Shown: positions 1-6,421, counted from the first letter of the stretch. The stretch: DNA of 9,126 nt from Leptospira sp. (GCA_021413405.1 JAIOQL010000334.1:1-9126); one strand, 5' to 3'. The notes: generated by a model not told the origin, from the sequence alone. Program-made: numbers and translations.

Positions 1-635
1 GTAGCGCCAACAATATAAACTGAATTTCCAATCTCACCACCGGTTGTGGCTTTTGCCAGACCGTTATGTTTCGCAAGACCAACGGTCATTGCATTTACTA
101 ATGGATTTTTGCTGAATGACGGATCAAAGAAAAGCTCTCCACCTCCAACAGCAATTCCAAGAGAATTTCCATAATCTCCGATTCCTTTGACAGCCCGTGT
201 AAGCAGATAACGGTTCCGGGAAATTTCCGGGGAGCCAAACCGGAGTGAATTGAGAGAGATAAAAGGACGGGCTCCCATTGTAAAAATATCCCGCATAATT
301 CCACCGACTCCGGTTGCGGCACCCTGATAGGGTTCTACTGCGGTAGGATGATTGTGACTTTCAATTTTGAATACGATTGCCTGTTCATCACCAATGTCGA
401 GAGCACCAGCATTTTCTTCACCGGCTTTAGCCAGCATCAGTTCAGATTGTGATGGCAATGTTTTTAATTGCAGGATTGAATTCTTATAGGAACAATGCTC
501 TGACCACATTCCGGAAAAAATTCCAAGTTCGGTTGAATTTGGAATTCGCCCCAGAATTTTTTTTATTTCAATAAATTCATTTTCTGTTAATCCGTGTTCC
601 AGCGCATCGCTAACGGTAGCTTCTTCTTTTTCCAT
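1..635 (-). CDS. purL: Phosphoribosylformylglycinamidine synthase subunit PurL, N-terminal part (cut by left edge)
   Basis: Encodes the ATP-dependent synthetase that converts FGAR plus ammonia (from glutamine) into FGAM in cytosolic purine biosynthesis. About 211 codons are present, roughly the first 30% of a usual small-type PurL (~740 residues); the rest lies beyond the left edge. Visible hallmarks are MWSEHCSYK near residues 43-51, containing the family's conserved His47, then ESHNHPT at 92-98, followed by the EPYQGAATGVGG and GARPF segments of the ATP and substrate region. The ATG at 635 is favoured because an in-frame stop lies 13 bases upstream and the protein begins about where the family does. 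The ribosome binding site is weak. It follows the glycosyltransferase gene on the same strand after 77 bases, so the two may be co-transcribed although functionally unrelated. The identification is secure from the motifs. Confidence 0.96.
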   Translation of the reverse strand, partial: MEKEEATVSDALEHGLTENEFIEIKKILGRIPNSTELGIFSGMWSEHCSYKNSILQLKTLPSQSELMLAKAGEENAGALDIGDEQAIVFKIESHNHPTAVEPYQGAATGVGGIMRDIFTMGARPFISLNSLRFGSPEISRNRYLLTRAVKGIGDYGNSLGIAVGGGELFFDPSFSKNPLVNAMTVGLAKHNGLAKATTGGEIGNSVYIVGA

Positions 636-712
636 ATCTATTTTCCATTATTTTGGTGCCCGTCAGATTAATTAAGCTTTTTTTAAGAAATTAACAGCGA
701 AAGAATAGAGTT
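636..712 (-). other. Short A/T-rich spacer between glycosyltransferase gene and purL
   Basis: This 77-bp gap lies between two minus-strand genes. It is A/T-rich with a run of seven A residues on the minus strand, but I found no GC-containing stem that would make a credible intrinsic terminator and no convincing promoter. It therefore gives no evidence that the two genes are separate transcription units. Confidence 0.4.
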
Positions 713-1705
713 CTATTCGGAACTTTGTATTCTTGAATTGGCAATGAAATATAGGCCTGCAAAAACAGTTAGTAATAGTAAAATACTTACTGTAGTTGTG
801 AGATAATTCTTCAACACAAAGTGCGATCCGGCTGCAGAAAGGTTTATTAATCCAAATAGAACCGATGTTGTTCTTTTTGAAAAAATTGAAAGGGATATTC
901 TCTGGTAAAGGTGTTCCCGATGCGCCTGAAGAATATTTTTTCCCTGAATATACCTGGATACGATTGTAATCACTCCATCTGTCCAAAAAACGGGAATTAA
1001 AAGAATGCTCATTGAGAGATCGGGAGTGGATGGAGTATTTATGAAAAAGGGTAGAGATGCTAACAAAAAACCTACCGGCAAAGATCCGCTGTCTCCCATA
1101 AAAAGTTTTGCAGGAGGATAGTTCAGGATTGCAAACCCCAGAAAGGATGCTGAAAACAAAATCAGATAATTGGCTGAAATCCCGGTAAAATTGCCAAGAA
1201 TTATCAGATTTACCATAGAAACAAAAAAAGTCAAAACGAGATAGAAATCAATCCCATCCATGAAATTGCATAAATTTATCACGAAAACAAAATAGAAAGC
1301 TACCAGAACAGGTGCGAATATTCCAATCAGTCCGGGATCGATTCCGAAAATTCTGCAGTTCCCGCAAAAATAACCGGAGAAAGGAATAAAAAACATGAAT
1401 TCAGCGATTAGTTTCGTAAAAGAGCTTAGATTGAGGATATCATCTGCAAAACCTAATAACAGACAAAAAACCGATCCACTAATGATAAATAAAGTTTCTA
1501 GGGAAACCGGAAGCAAAATCAGTGCAGCAATGATAAAAACAGACACGAAGAAAATACCCGCAGCTTTTTTCACAGATGCTGTATGCATACTTCTTTCGTT
1601 TGGTACGTCTGAAATGGAAATGAATTCAGATTTGTAATAGAAAAATTGGAGAATCAAGCTTGCTGAAAAAACCGAAATAAGATGAAAGTAAGAAAGAGAC
1701 TTCAA
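713..1705 (-). CDS. Glycosyltransferase family 4 membrane protein (MraY/WecA/WbpL-like polyprenyl-phosphate sugar-1-phosphate transferase)
   Basis: Predicted integral membrane enzyme that transfers a sugar-1-phosphate from a UDP-sugar to undecaprenyl phosphate, starting assembly of an O-antigen or other surface glycan. The 330 residues are hydrophobic throughout, with roughly nine or ten likely transmembrane helices. Family motifs appear in order: DVPNERSMH (33-41), GFADD with the Asp pair at 88-89, NFMDGID (147-153), LFMGDSGS (201-208) and the C-terminal HREHLYQR (262-269). The last is the HxxH loop typical of WecA/WbpL-type enzymes rather than MraY. The usual Pro-Arg-Gly-Gly-Gly after the first motif is replaced by KKAAGI (46-51). 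The start is TTG, since no ATG, GTG or TTG that looks better lies upstream in frame; a GGGAG lies 13 bases away, which is rather far. The sugar specificity cannot be told from sequence. It stands outside any glycan gene cluster within this window. Confidence 0.9.
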   Translation of the reverse strand: MKSLSYFHLISVFSASLILQFFYYKSEFISISDVPNERSMHTASVKKAAGIFFVSVFIIAALILLPVSLETLFIISGSVFCLLLGFADDILNLSSFTKLIAEFMFFIPFSGYFCGNCRIFGIDPGLIGIFAPVLVAFYFVFVINLCNFMDGIDFYLVLTFFVSMVNLIILGNFTGISANYLILFSASFLGFAILNYPPAKLFMGDSGSLPVGFLLASLPFFINTPSTPDLSMSILLIPVFWTDGVITIVSRYIQGKNILQAHREHLYQRISLSIFSKRTTSVLFGLINLSAAGSHFVLKNYLTTTVSILLLLTVFAGLYFIANSRIQSSE

Positions 1706-1793
1706 TTTAACCGCTTTTCTCCCACCCTCTATATTTAAACACAGGAGTAAAGATTTTAATTGCCAAATAAACCCTGACTGGAAACCTTTTATT
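1706..1793. promoter_or_regulatory. Divergent intergenic region between the glycosyltransferase gene and dapA
   Basis: The two flanking genes point away from each other, so promoters for both are expected within these 88 bases; this is inferred from arrangement. The stretch is A/T-rich. A TTGCCA lies at 1760-1765 on the plus strand and a TTGGCA at 1762-1767 on the minus strand, but neither has a good -10 hexamer at proper spacing, so I do not assign exact promoters. No operator-like palindrome or riboswitch-like fold was recognised; in particular, nothing resembles a lysine riboswitch, which would in any case be too long for this gap. Confidence 0.45.
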
Positions 1794-2678
1794 ATGTTTC
1801 AGGGTGTGTTCACTGCGATTATTACTCCATTCAAAAATGGAAAGATTGATTACGAAAGCTATTTCAAACTTCTTGAAATTCAGGTGAATTCGGGAGTGGC
1901 CGGTGTTGTTCCATGCGGTACCACAGGAGAATCACCGACTCTCACTAATGATGAACACAGTGATCTGATAAAAAAGACTGTCGAATTCATAAATAAGCGG
2001 ATACTTGTGATTGCAGGTACCGGTTCAAATTCAACGGCGGAAGCTGTGCACCTGACTGAACAGGCTTGCAAAGATGGATCGGATGGTGTGTTATCCGTCA
2101 ATCCATATTATAATAAGCCGACCCAGGAAGGATTATTCCGTCATTTTAGCGAAATAGCAAGCCGTTCCGAAAGACCGGTCATGCTGTACAACATCCCTGG
2201 AAGAACTTCGGTAAATCTTCTGCCTGAAACATTGAGAAGACTTCTGGAAAGCAAAAACATTGCTTCGATAAAAGAAGCTAGCGGGGATTTGGGTCAAATG
2301 GCAAAAGTGATCCAACTTTGTGGAGAAAGAATAACCGTTCTGTCCGGCGATGACAATCTGACTCTTCCTCTCCTTGCAATTGGCGGTGTGGGAGTTGTCT
2401 CTGTTGTTTCCAATCTTTTTCCAGCTAGCCTTGTAAAGATGGTTTCTCTTTTTATGGATGGTAAAATTGCAGAATCGAGGAAACTATTCTTTGATCTTTT
2501 GCCCGTTTTCAATTTAGCATTTATTGAAACCAATCCGATTCCTGTGAAAGCCGCGCTTTCCTGGTTTGGCTATTGCACAAATGAAATCAGGCTTCCGATG
2601 ACACAACTTTCTGATTCTGCCCAGTCGCAGGAATTTAAAAAAATAATCTTCAAATTGAAGGACAAAGGCCTTGCGTAA
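1794..2678 (+). CDS. dapA: 4-hydroxy-tetrahydrodipicolinate synthase DapA
   Basis: Cytosolic aldolase that condenses pyruvate with aspartate-semialdehyde, the first committed step to diaminopimelate and lysine. The 294 residues match the usual family length of about 290-300 and cover one TIM barrel. The catalytic set is visible: the threonine motif GTTGES (42-47, with Thr44), Tyr106 in NPYYNKPTQEG, Tyr132 and Arg137 in LYNIPGRT, and the Schiff-base lysine Lys160 in IKEASGD. The ATG at 1794 gives the standard N-terminus leading into AIITPF; the upstream ribosome binding site is weak. It is the first gene of a plus-strand run, and its last 8 bases overlap dapB, pointing to coupled expression of two successive pathway steps. 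Confidence 0.97.
   Translation: MFQGVFTAIITPFKNGKIDYESYFKLLEIQVNSGVAGVVPCGTTGESPTLTNDEHSDLIKKTVEFINKRILVIAGTGSNSTAEAVHLTEQACKDGSDGVLSVNPYYNKPTQEGLFRHFSEIASRSERPVMLYNIPGRTSVNLLPETLRRLLESKNIASIKEASGDLGQMAKVIQLCGERITVLSGDDNLTLPLLAIGGVGVVSVVSNLFPASLVKMVSLFMDGKIAESRKLFFDLLPVFNLAFIETNPIPVKAALSWFGYCTNEIRLPMTQLSDSAQSQEFKKIIFKLKDKGLA
2658..2662 (+). promoter_or_regulatory. Ribosome binding site for dapB inside dapA
   Basis: AAGGA lies 8 bases before the TTG at 2671. It supports the TTG as the true dapB start and thus the 8-base overlap with dapA. Confidence 0.7.
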
Positions 2679-3474
2679 AATCAATATAGCTCTTATCGGA
2701 GCGACCGGAAGAATGGGGAAGGCGGTTACAAGTGTTCTTTCGCATTCACATACTGCACAATTAAAATCAACGGTTGACAAGGAAGGGTCGGTATACCTTG
2801 GTATGGATTCAGGATTGCATTCGGGTGGTGAATCAAATAAAATTATATTTTCGGATGATATCGATTCCGCTGTGTCAGATTCAGACGTAGTTATCGATTT
2901 CAGTTCCAACCAGAATCTAACTAACATACTTACGAGTGCTCTAAAGCATAAGAAGCCGCTTGTAATTGGAACAACCGGGCTGAACGAAAACCAGAAACTC
3001 GAAATAAATTTTGCATCCAATTCAATTCCAATTGTTTTTTCACCGAACATGGCGGTTGGCGTAAATCTTCTTTTCAAACTCGTAGAAATTGCAGCTAACG
3101 TACTGAAAGATGAATTCGACATTGAGATAGTGGATATTCACCATCGTCATAAAAAAGATGCACCCTCTGGAACTGCTCAAAAGCTAAAGGAACTTCTCCT
3201 TACAACTCTTAAACGCTCTGAATCGGATGTTGTTTATGGGCGGGAAGGAATTTATGAAGAGCGCGATAAAAAGCAAATAGGAATTCATACATTGCGGGCT
3301 GGTGAAGTGATAGGGGAACATTCTGTTTTCTTCTTCTCTCCGAATGAAGTCATCGAAATTAAACATCGCGCAGAAGACCGGAAAACATTTGCTGTGGGTG
3401 CAGTGAAAGCGGCCGAATTTATTTCCAGGAAAGAAAAGGGTCTTTATGACATGTATGATGTTTTAGGTTTCTAA
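2671..3474 (+). CDS. dapB: 4-hydroxy-tetrahydrodipicolinate reductase DapB
   Basis: Cytosolic NAD(P)H-dependent reductase that acts on the DapA product, the second committed step toward diaminopimelate. The 267 residues match the family length. The N-terminal Rossmann nucleotide loop is IGATGRMG (9-16), and the VIDFS segment (74-78) and GTTGL (100-104) follow. The substrate-binding and catalytic signature HHRHKKDAPSGTA spans 157-169; His157 and Lys161 correspond to the E. coli catalytic pair. The C-terminal domain carries HTLRAGEVIGEH (206-217) and FAVGAVKAAEF (240-250), both typical. Translation starts at TTG, as is common in this window, with a good ribosome binding site inside dapA. The stop is only 2 bases before cdaA, so the cell-wall precursor genes are likely co-transcribed with the c-di-AMP genes. 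Confidence 0.97.
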   Translation: MRKINIALIGATGRMGKAVTSVLSHSHTAQLKSTVDKEGSVYLGMDSGLHSGGESNKIIFSDDIDSAVSDSDVVIDFSSNQNLTNILTSALKHKKPLVIGTTGLNENQKLEINFASNSIPIVFSPNMAVGVNLLFKLVEIAANVLKDEFDIEIVDIHHRHKKDAPSGTAQKLKELLLTTLKRSESDVVYGREGIYEERDKKQIGIHTLRAGEVIGEHSVFFFSPNEVIEIKHRAEDRKTFAVGAVKAAEFISRKEKGLYDMYDVLGF

Positions 3475-3476
3475 AC

Positions 3477-4298
3477 TTGCAGTTATTCAAAACGATTCCT
3501 GATTTTCAGTTCAATTCCAATAGTGCCTACGTTTTTCTCGATATTCTCATTGTAAGCTTTATCATCTATAAATTTTATATGCTTTTGAGAAGAACCAGAG
3601 GGATACAGCTCCTGCTGGGTGTCGCTTTTATCTGGGCCCTTGGATCAATTGCTGATTATTTCGAACTGGAACTTTTAGATTGGTTGATTACAAATATTCG
3701 TCCTGCTCTGGTATTTGCAATTATCGTACTGCTTCAGCCGGAACTCAGGCGAATAACCGGTGAACTCGCGAAAATACGTATTCTGAAATTATTTATATTA
3801 AAACCCGGATATGACCTTGATGAAATTGTAGAAGCAGTACGGATAATGTCTGCAAATAAAACCGGTTCAATCATTGTCCTTGTCAAGGAAATCGGATTAA
3901 AAGATATTATTGAAAGGTCTGTTCCACTGGATGCTATTGTTACATCAAGCCTGCTTCTCACAATTTTCAAGAAAAATTCCGCACTTCATGATGGTGCTGT
4001 AATTATCGAGCAGAACCGCATTGTCTCTGCATCCTCTTATCTTCCAATGAGCAGTAATCTGGGAAATTCAACCCTGGGTGCGCGTCACAGATCCGCTCTC
4101 GGCCTGGCTGAAGAATCGGATGCCGTGATAATTGTTACTTCTGAAGAAAACGGAAACATTTCTATTTGCTATGACGGTGAGCTGTATTCCCCGATAAAAT
4201 CATCTGAGTTAAAAAACCAATTAACGAATTTTTTGGAGGAAAATGATAAATTTCGCGAACGGAAAGCATTAAAAAATGGCGAGGAAGCAAAACATTGA
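3477..4298 (+). CDS. cdaA: Membrane diadenylate cyclase CdaA (DacA/YbbP type), makes c-di-AMP
   Basis: Converts two ATP into the second messenger c-di-AMP, which in other bacteria controls potassium and osmolyte transport and wall homeostasis. The 273 residues have the CdaA layout: about three transmembrane helices in residues 17-86 (one hydrophobic stretch is 18-37), then the conserved LLQPELRR (85-92), then the cytoplasmic DAC domain to about residue 240. Both active-site signatures are intact: LHDGAVII with Asp-Gly-Ala at 172-174, and GARHRSALGL with Arg-His-Arg at 203-205. The start is TTG with a modest AGGT 8 bases upstream. The charged C-terminal tail (~250-273) is probably flexible. 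It overlaps cdaR by 4 bases, matching the conserved cdaA-cdaR pairing; glmM, the third partner in Firmicutes, is absent here. An active enzyme is expected. Confidence 0.96.
   Translation: MQLFKTIPDFQFNSNSAYVFLDILIVSFIIYKFYMLLRRTRGIQLLLGVAFIWALGSIADYFELELLDWLITNIRPALVFAIIVLLQPELRRITGELAKIRILKLFILKPGYDLDEIVEAVRIMSANKTGSIIVLVKEIGLKDIIERSVPLDAIVTSSLLLTIFKKNSALHDGAVIIEQNRIVSASSYLPMSSNLGNSTLGARHRSALGLAEESDAVIIVTSEENGNISICYDGELYSPIKSSELKNQLTNFLEENDKFRERKALKNGEEAKH
4281..4285 (+). promoter_or_regulatory. Ribosome binding site for cdaR inside cdaA
   Basis: GAGGA lies 9 bases before the TTG at 4295. This favours the TTG start that overlaps the cdaA stop codon by 4 bases (TTGA) and suggests translational coupling. 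Confidence 0.7.
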
Positions 4299-5350
4299 AA
4301 ATCTTCGATCATTGGAAAGCAAAGGTAGGATCCGTTCTTCTGGCGACGTTGTTTTACATTAATCTGCAAAACTCAAAAATGTTGATCAAAACAATTCAGA
4401 TTCCAATAGAATATCCAAAACTAAGCAGCAATCTTTTGTATTCCAAAATACCGGACAAGACTATACCTGCGAGAGTAGAAGGCATTCGGGATGTAGTAAA
4501 CTATCATTCTCAGTTTATGAAAGTAGTCATCGATCCAAATGAACTGGTTCTGGGTGAAAATGAGGTCCAGGTCAGAAAAATTTCCGGTATTCCAAATAGT
4601 TTAAAAGTTACGCGGCTGGTAGACAAAATAAATGTAACAGTAGAAAATAAAATTACTAAGACAATTTCTTTTGATGTGTCTTTTGAAGATGACACTTCCG
4701 GAAATTTCATAAAAGCTTCTCATTTCATCCGCCCATCGCGAATACAGGTCACAGGGCCCCAGAGTGCAATGGAAAAATTCAATAAGATAAGTCTCCCGTC
4801 AATATCTCTGAAAGACAAAAAAGAATCTTTCACCAGGAATATCAGACTCCCGGATCTCCCTAAAGGTGTGTTGCCCGTAAATAAAGTAAAAGATATTGAA
4901 GTTCGTGTTAATATAATCAGTGGTTCATCAGGAGTAGGAGAACAGATTGTCACCGGGATACCGGTCAGATGCTCTGTTCTCGATGATGCACTCGAGGCGG
5001 AACTTTCTGTTGATGAAATCTCACTTAAGTTTTTTACTCAAACACCTCTCAAAAGCATTGATGTGATAAGGGGAATTAATGCTACGATTCCCTGCAATTA
5101 TTCATTTGATAAGCTGACCGGAAAAATAATTCCAAACAGTCAGCCTGTACTATCGAAGGTAAGGGTTCTCAAGTCGCCCCAATTGAAAAATATTGAGATT
5201 CTGAATATAATTCCGGAGAAGGTAACGATCACCTACAAGATCAGGTCAGAATTTGTCAGGAAAAAAGATAACCCTAAAGACCGCTCCAAGGAACCGGATG
5301 ATACAAATGAAAATACTAACGACCCTGAACCTCCGGAAGAGGGTCCCTGA
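4295..5350 (+). CDS. cdaR: YbbR-domain protein, CdaR-like regulator of CdaA
   Basis: Predicted membrane-anchored, mostly extracytoplasmic partner of the diadenylate cyclase; in Firmicutes CdaR binds CdaA and modulates c-di-AMP production. The 351 residues show one N-terminal hydrophobic segment (about 11-24, with basic residues just before it) that probably serves as an uncleaved anchor. Beta-rich YbbR-like repeats follow at about 33-118, 120-207 and, more divergent, 218-316. The second contains the characteristic PSRIQVTGP (147-155). The C-terminal 35 residues are hydrophilic, rich in Asp, Glu, Pro and Asn, and likely disordered. Start TTG overlaps the cdaA stop. YbbR proteins are poorly conserved, so the family call rests on the anchor, the repeats, the Gly-Pro signature and above all the position after cdaA. 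Its effect on CdaA here, activating or inhibiting, is unknown. Confidence 0.88.
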   Translation: MKIFDHWKAKVGSVLLATLFYINLQNSKMLIKTIQIPIEYPKLSSNLLYSKIPDKTIPARVEGIRDVVNYHSQFMKVVIDPNELVLGENEVQVRKISGIPNSLKVTRLVDKINVTVENKITKTISFDVSFEDDTSGNFIKASHFIRPSRIQVTGPQSAMEKFNKISLPSISLKDKKESFTRNIRLPDLPKGVLPVNKVKDIEVRVNIISGSSGVGEQIVTGIPVRCSVLDDALEAELSVDEISLKFFTQTPLKSIDVIRGINATIPCNYSFDKLTGKIIPNSQPVLSKVRVLKSPQLKNIEILNIIPEKVTITYKIRSEFVRKKDNPKDRSKEPDDTNENTNDPEPPEEGP

Positions 5351-5353
5351 GGG
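5349..5353 (+). promoter_or_regulatory. Ribosome binding site for acpS
   Basis: GAGGG overlaps the cdaR stop codon and sits 6 bases before the TTG at 5360. It decides that TTG as the acpS start, which also gives the family's typical N-terminus ending in GNDIV. Confidence 0.7.
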
Positions 5354-5359
5354 TTAAGA

Positions 5360-5707
5360 TTGCAGATTTCAGTTGGCAATGATATTGTAGATAACGCCCG
5401 GATTAAAAGGGCACTGACGAGATATGGCAAAAAATTTCTGACAAGAATTTATTCGGAAACAGAAATTGAATACTGTATGTGTAAAGTTGATCCGGTTCCC
5501 TACCTCGGCGGGAGATTTGCCTGCAAAGAGTCATTTGTGAAGGCAATCGGTCTCGGCAAAAATGAAGTGATCGACCTACGGGAAATTGAACTTTTTGGAA
5601 CTGAATTTGGAAAAAAAAAGCTGGTAATCCACGGCAAAGCGAAAGAATTGTTTCAAAGCAAAGGCTTTGATTCGATATCCGTATCTATCAGCCACGCCTC
5701 CACCTGA
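5360..5707 (+). CDS. acpS: Holo-[acyl-carrier-protein] synthase AcpS, C-terminus apparently cut short
   Basis: Transfers 4'-phosphopantetheine from coenzyme A to acyl carrier protein, needed for fatty-acid and lipid synthesis; AcpS proteins work as cytosolic trimers. The 115 residues include GNDIVD (6-11, metal-binding Asp8), the IYSETEIEYC region (30-39) and the signature GRFACKESFVKAIG (51-64, with Glu57). Translation begins at TTG with a close GAGGG. The reading frame ends right after SISHAST, whereas relatives continue for about ten residues of a hydrophobic strand. The bases beyond the TGA (5705-5707) could encode such an end in another frame or by reading on, described separately. A run of nine A residues at 5611-5619 is a possible slippage spot, but the frame on both sides of it looks right. 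Function is probable because the catalytic residues are intact, but a sequence error or real truncation should be considered. Confidence 0.9.
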   Translation: MQISVGNDIVDNARIKRALTRYGKKFLTRIYSETEIEYCMCKVDPVPYLGGRFACKESFVKAIGLGKNEVIDLREIELFGTEFGKKKLVIHGKAKELFQSKGFDSISVSISHAST

Positions 5708-5749
5708 TTGGGATGGCGTGTATATAATGAAGACCAAGTAAAATCATGA
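5705..5749 (+). other. Possible lost 3' end of acpS after the TGA stop
   Basis: Two readings look like remnants of the missing end. Shifted by one base, codons 5704-5724 read LIGMACI, a hydrophobic stretch suited to the last beta strand of AcpS, before a TAA at 5725-5727. In the original frame, translation past the TGA would run 13 more codons, including VYNEDQ, to a TGA at 5747-5749. That stop overlaps the bactofilin start as ATGA, the type of junction used elsewhere in this operon. A single-base indel, a nonsense change, or a pair of compensating indels would each explain part of this. Confidence 0.5.
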
Positions 5750-6111
5750 GCAAAAAAACAGCACAACCATTGGTCACTGAAGAGGGATCTATTTCTACGG
5801 TGTTAGGAAAGGAAACTAGTTTTGAAGGAATTCTGACTTTTCAGAAGCCTCTACAGATCTCCGGAGAGTTTTCAGGGGAAATTGAATCGGAAGGCTTTTT
5901 GTTTATAAGTGAAGGTGCCAAGATCAAGGCAAACATCAGGGCAAAGACTGTAATCGTAGGTGGGGAAATAACGGGCAACGTAACTGCTTTCCATAGACTG
6001 GAAATGTTACCCACCGGAAAAGTAAACGGAAACATCAAAACCGCAAAGCTTCAGATCGCCGACGGCGTGATTTTTGAGGGTAATTGCGAAATGATCCAGC
6101 CCGACCTTTAA
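5746..6111 (+). CDS. Bactofilin (polymer-forming cytoskeletal protein)
   Basis: Small self-assembling cytoskeletal protein; bactofilins form nucleotide-free filaments on the inner membrane and recruit wall-synthesis or polarity factors. The 121 residues fit the family: a short polar N-terminal tail (about 1-16), a right-handed beta-helix core from about 17 to 108 with Gly- and Ile/Val-spaced rungs (for example EGILTF, SGEFSGEIE, VVGG-like VIVGGEITGNV, LPTGKVNGNI), and a short C-terminal tail with EGNCEM (111-116). Start ATG at 5746 is well placed, although its ribosome binding site is weak. It follows acpS by 38 bases, or by an ATGA overlap if acpS originally ended later. Its company with DAP-synthesis and c-di-AMP genes fits a role in wall or cell shape, which is inference. 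Family assignment is firm; the specific role is not known. Confidence 0.93.
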   Translation: MSKKTAQPLVTEEGSISTVLGKETSFEGILTFQKPLQISGEFSGEIESEGFLFISEGAKIKANIRAKTVIVGGEITGNVTAFHRLEMLPTGKVNGNIKTAKLQIADGVIFEGNCEMIQPDL

Positions 6112-6121
6112 TTAATATTTA

Positions 6122-6148
6122 TTGACCCTGCTCTTATCTCTGTATTAT
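6122..6148 (+). promoter_or_regulatory. Sigma-70-like promoter candidate before the DUF4321-rpsB block
   Basis: TTGACC (6122-6127) and TATTAT (6143-6148) resemble -35 and -10 hexamers, each one base from consensus, but the spacer is only 15 bases where 16-18 is usual. Its place in the largest plus-strand gap, just before the ribosomal block, supports the idea that a new transcript starts here. Confidence 0.4.
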
Positions 6149-6159
6149 TGGAAATGGAG

Positions 6160-6179
6160 CGATAAAAAAATCGTTTTTT
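6160..6179 (+). terminator. Short hairpin with T tract; weak terminator or leader element
   Basis: CGAT (6160-6163) can pair with ATCG (6170-6173) across a loop of six A residues, followed directly by six T residues. An alternative pairing of TAAAAAA (6163-6169) with TTTTTTA (6174-6180) across ATCG is also possible. Stems are short and A/T-rich, so termination would be weak. It could end the bactofilin transcript, or, lying after the promoter candidate, act in the leader of the next one. Confidence 0.3.
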
Positions 6180-6187
6180 AAGAATAA

Positions 6188-6421
6188 ATGAATAAGGTGT
6201 CTATAAGCAATCTGATTATAGCCCTTATACTGGGACTATTTATTGGTGCGGTTGCTGGAGTCCTTCTTGATAAGATTCTTGGCACTAATTTGTTTTCCCT
6301 GTTTCTTTTTAAAGAACCGGTCATTTTAGAACTCTATATAATTAAAGTCGAGATTCAACTCACCCCTGCCAGCCTTGTAGGCTCGGTGGTAATAGGATAT
6401 CTCGTGCTAAAAAAGGGGTAA
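6188..6421 (+). CDS. Small two-helix membrane protein, DUF4321-like
   Basis: Encodes 77 residues with two predicted transmembrane helices (about 8-29 and 58-74) flanking a short loop. The pattern resembles the DUF4321 family as I remember it: a Gly-rich first helix followed by a second hydrophobic stretch preceded by Leu-x-Pro-Ala-Ser (58-62) and ending in a basic tail. The function of that family is unknown. Start ATG at 6188 has no strong ribosome binding site. The gene ends 4 bases before rpsB, so it is almost certainly on the same transcript as the translation cluster and would share its high expression. No enzyme motif is visible. The membrane prediction is good; the family name is a moderate-confidence recognition. 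Confidence 0.75.
   Translation: MNKVSISNLIIALILGLFIGAVAGVLLDKILGTNLFSLFLFKEPVILELYIIKVEIQLTPASLVGSVVIGYLVLKKG
6412..6418 (+). promoter_or_regulatory. Ribosome binding site for rpsB
   Basis: AAAGGGG overlaps the end of the DUF4321-like gene and lies 7 bases before the rpsB ATG at 6426, supporting that start. Confidence 0.6.

Noticed and set aside
636..712. Intrinsic terminator between the glycosyltransferase gene and purL
   Set aside because: Only A/T inverted fragments are present, with no GC-bearing stem before the T-rich stretch.
672..986. 104-codon minus-strand open frame across the end of the glycosyltransferase gene
   Set aside because: It overlaps the conserved C-terminal coding part of the glycosyltransferase in another frame and shows no domain.
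1706..1793. Lysine riboswitch before dapA
   Set aside because: The gap is 88 bases, far shorter than the ~170-base aptamer, and no conserved core was recognised.
2514..3122. 202-codon open frame on the minus strand
   Set aside because: It lies opposite the end of dapA and most of the first half of dapB, both unmistakable; its translation resembles no family and has no start context. It is a shadow frame.
5611..5619. Run of nine A residues in acpS as a phase-variable switch
   Set aside because: The protein sequence is normal for the family on both sides of the run, so the present length is in frame; one sequence cannot show variation.
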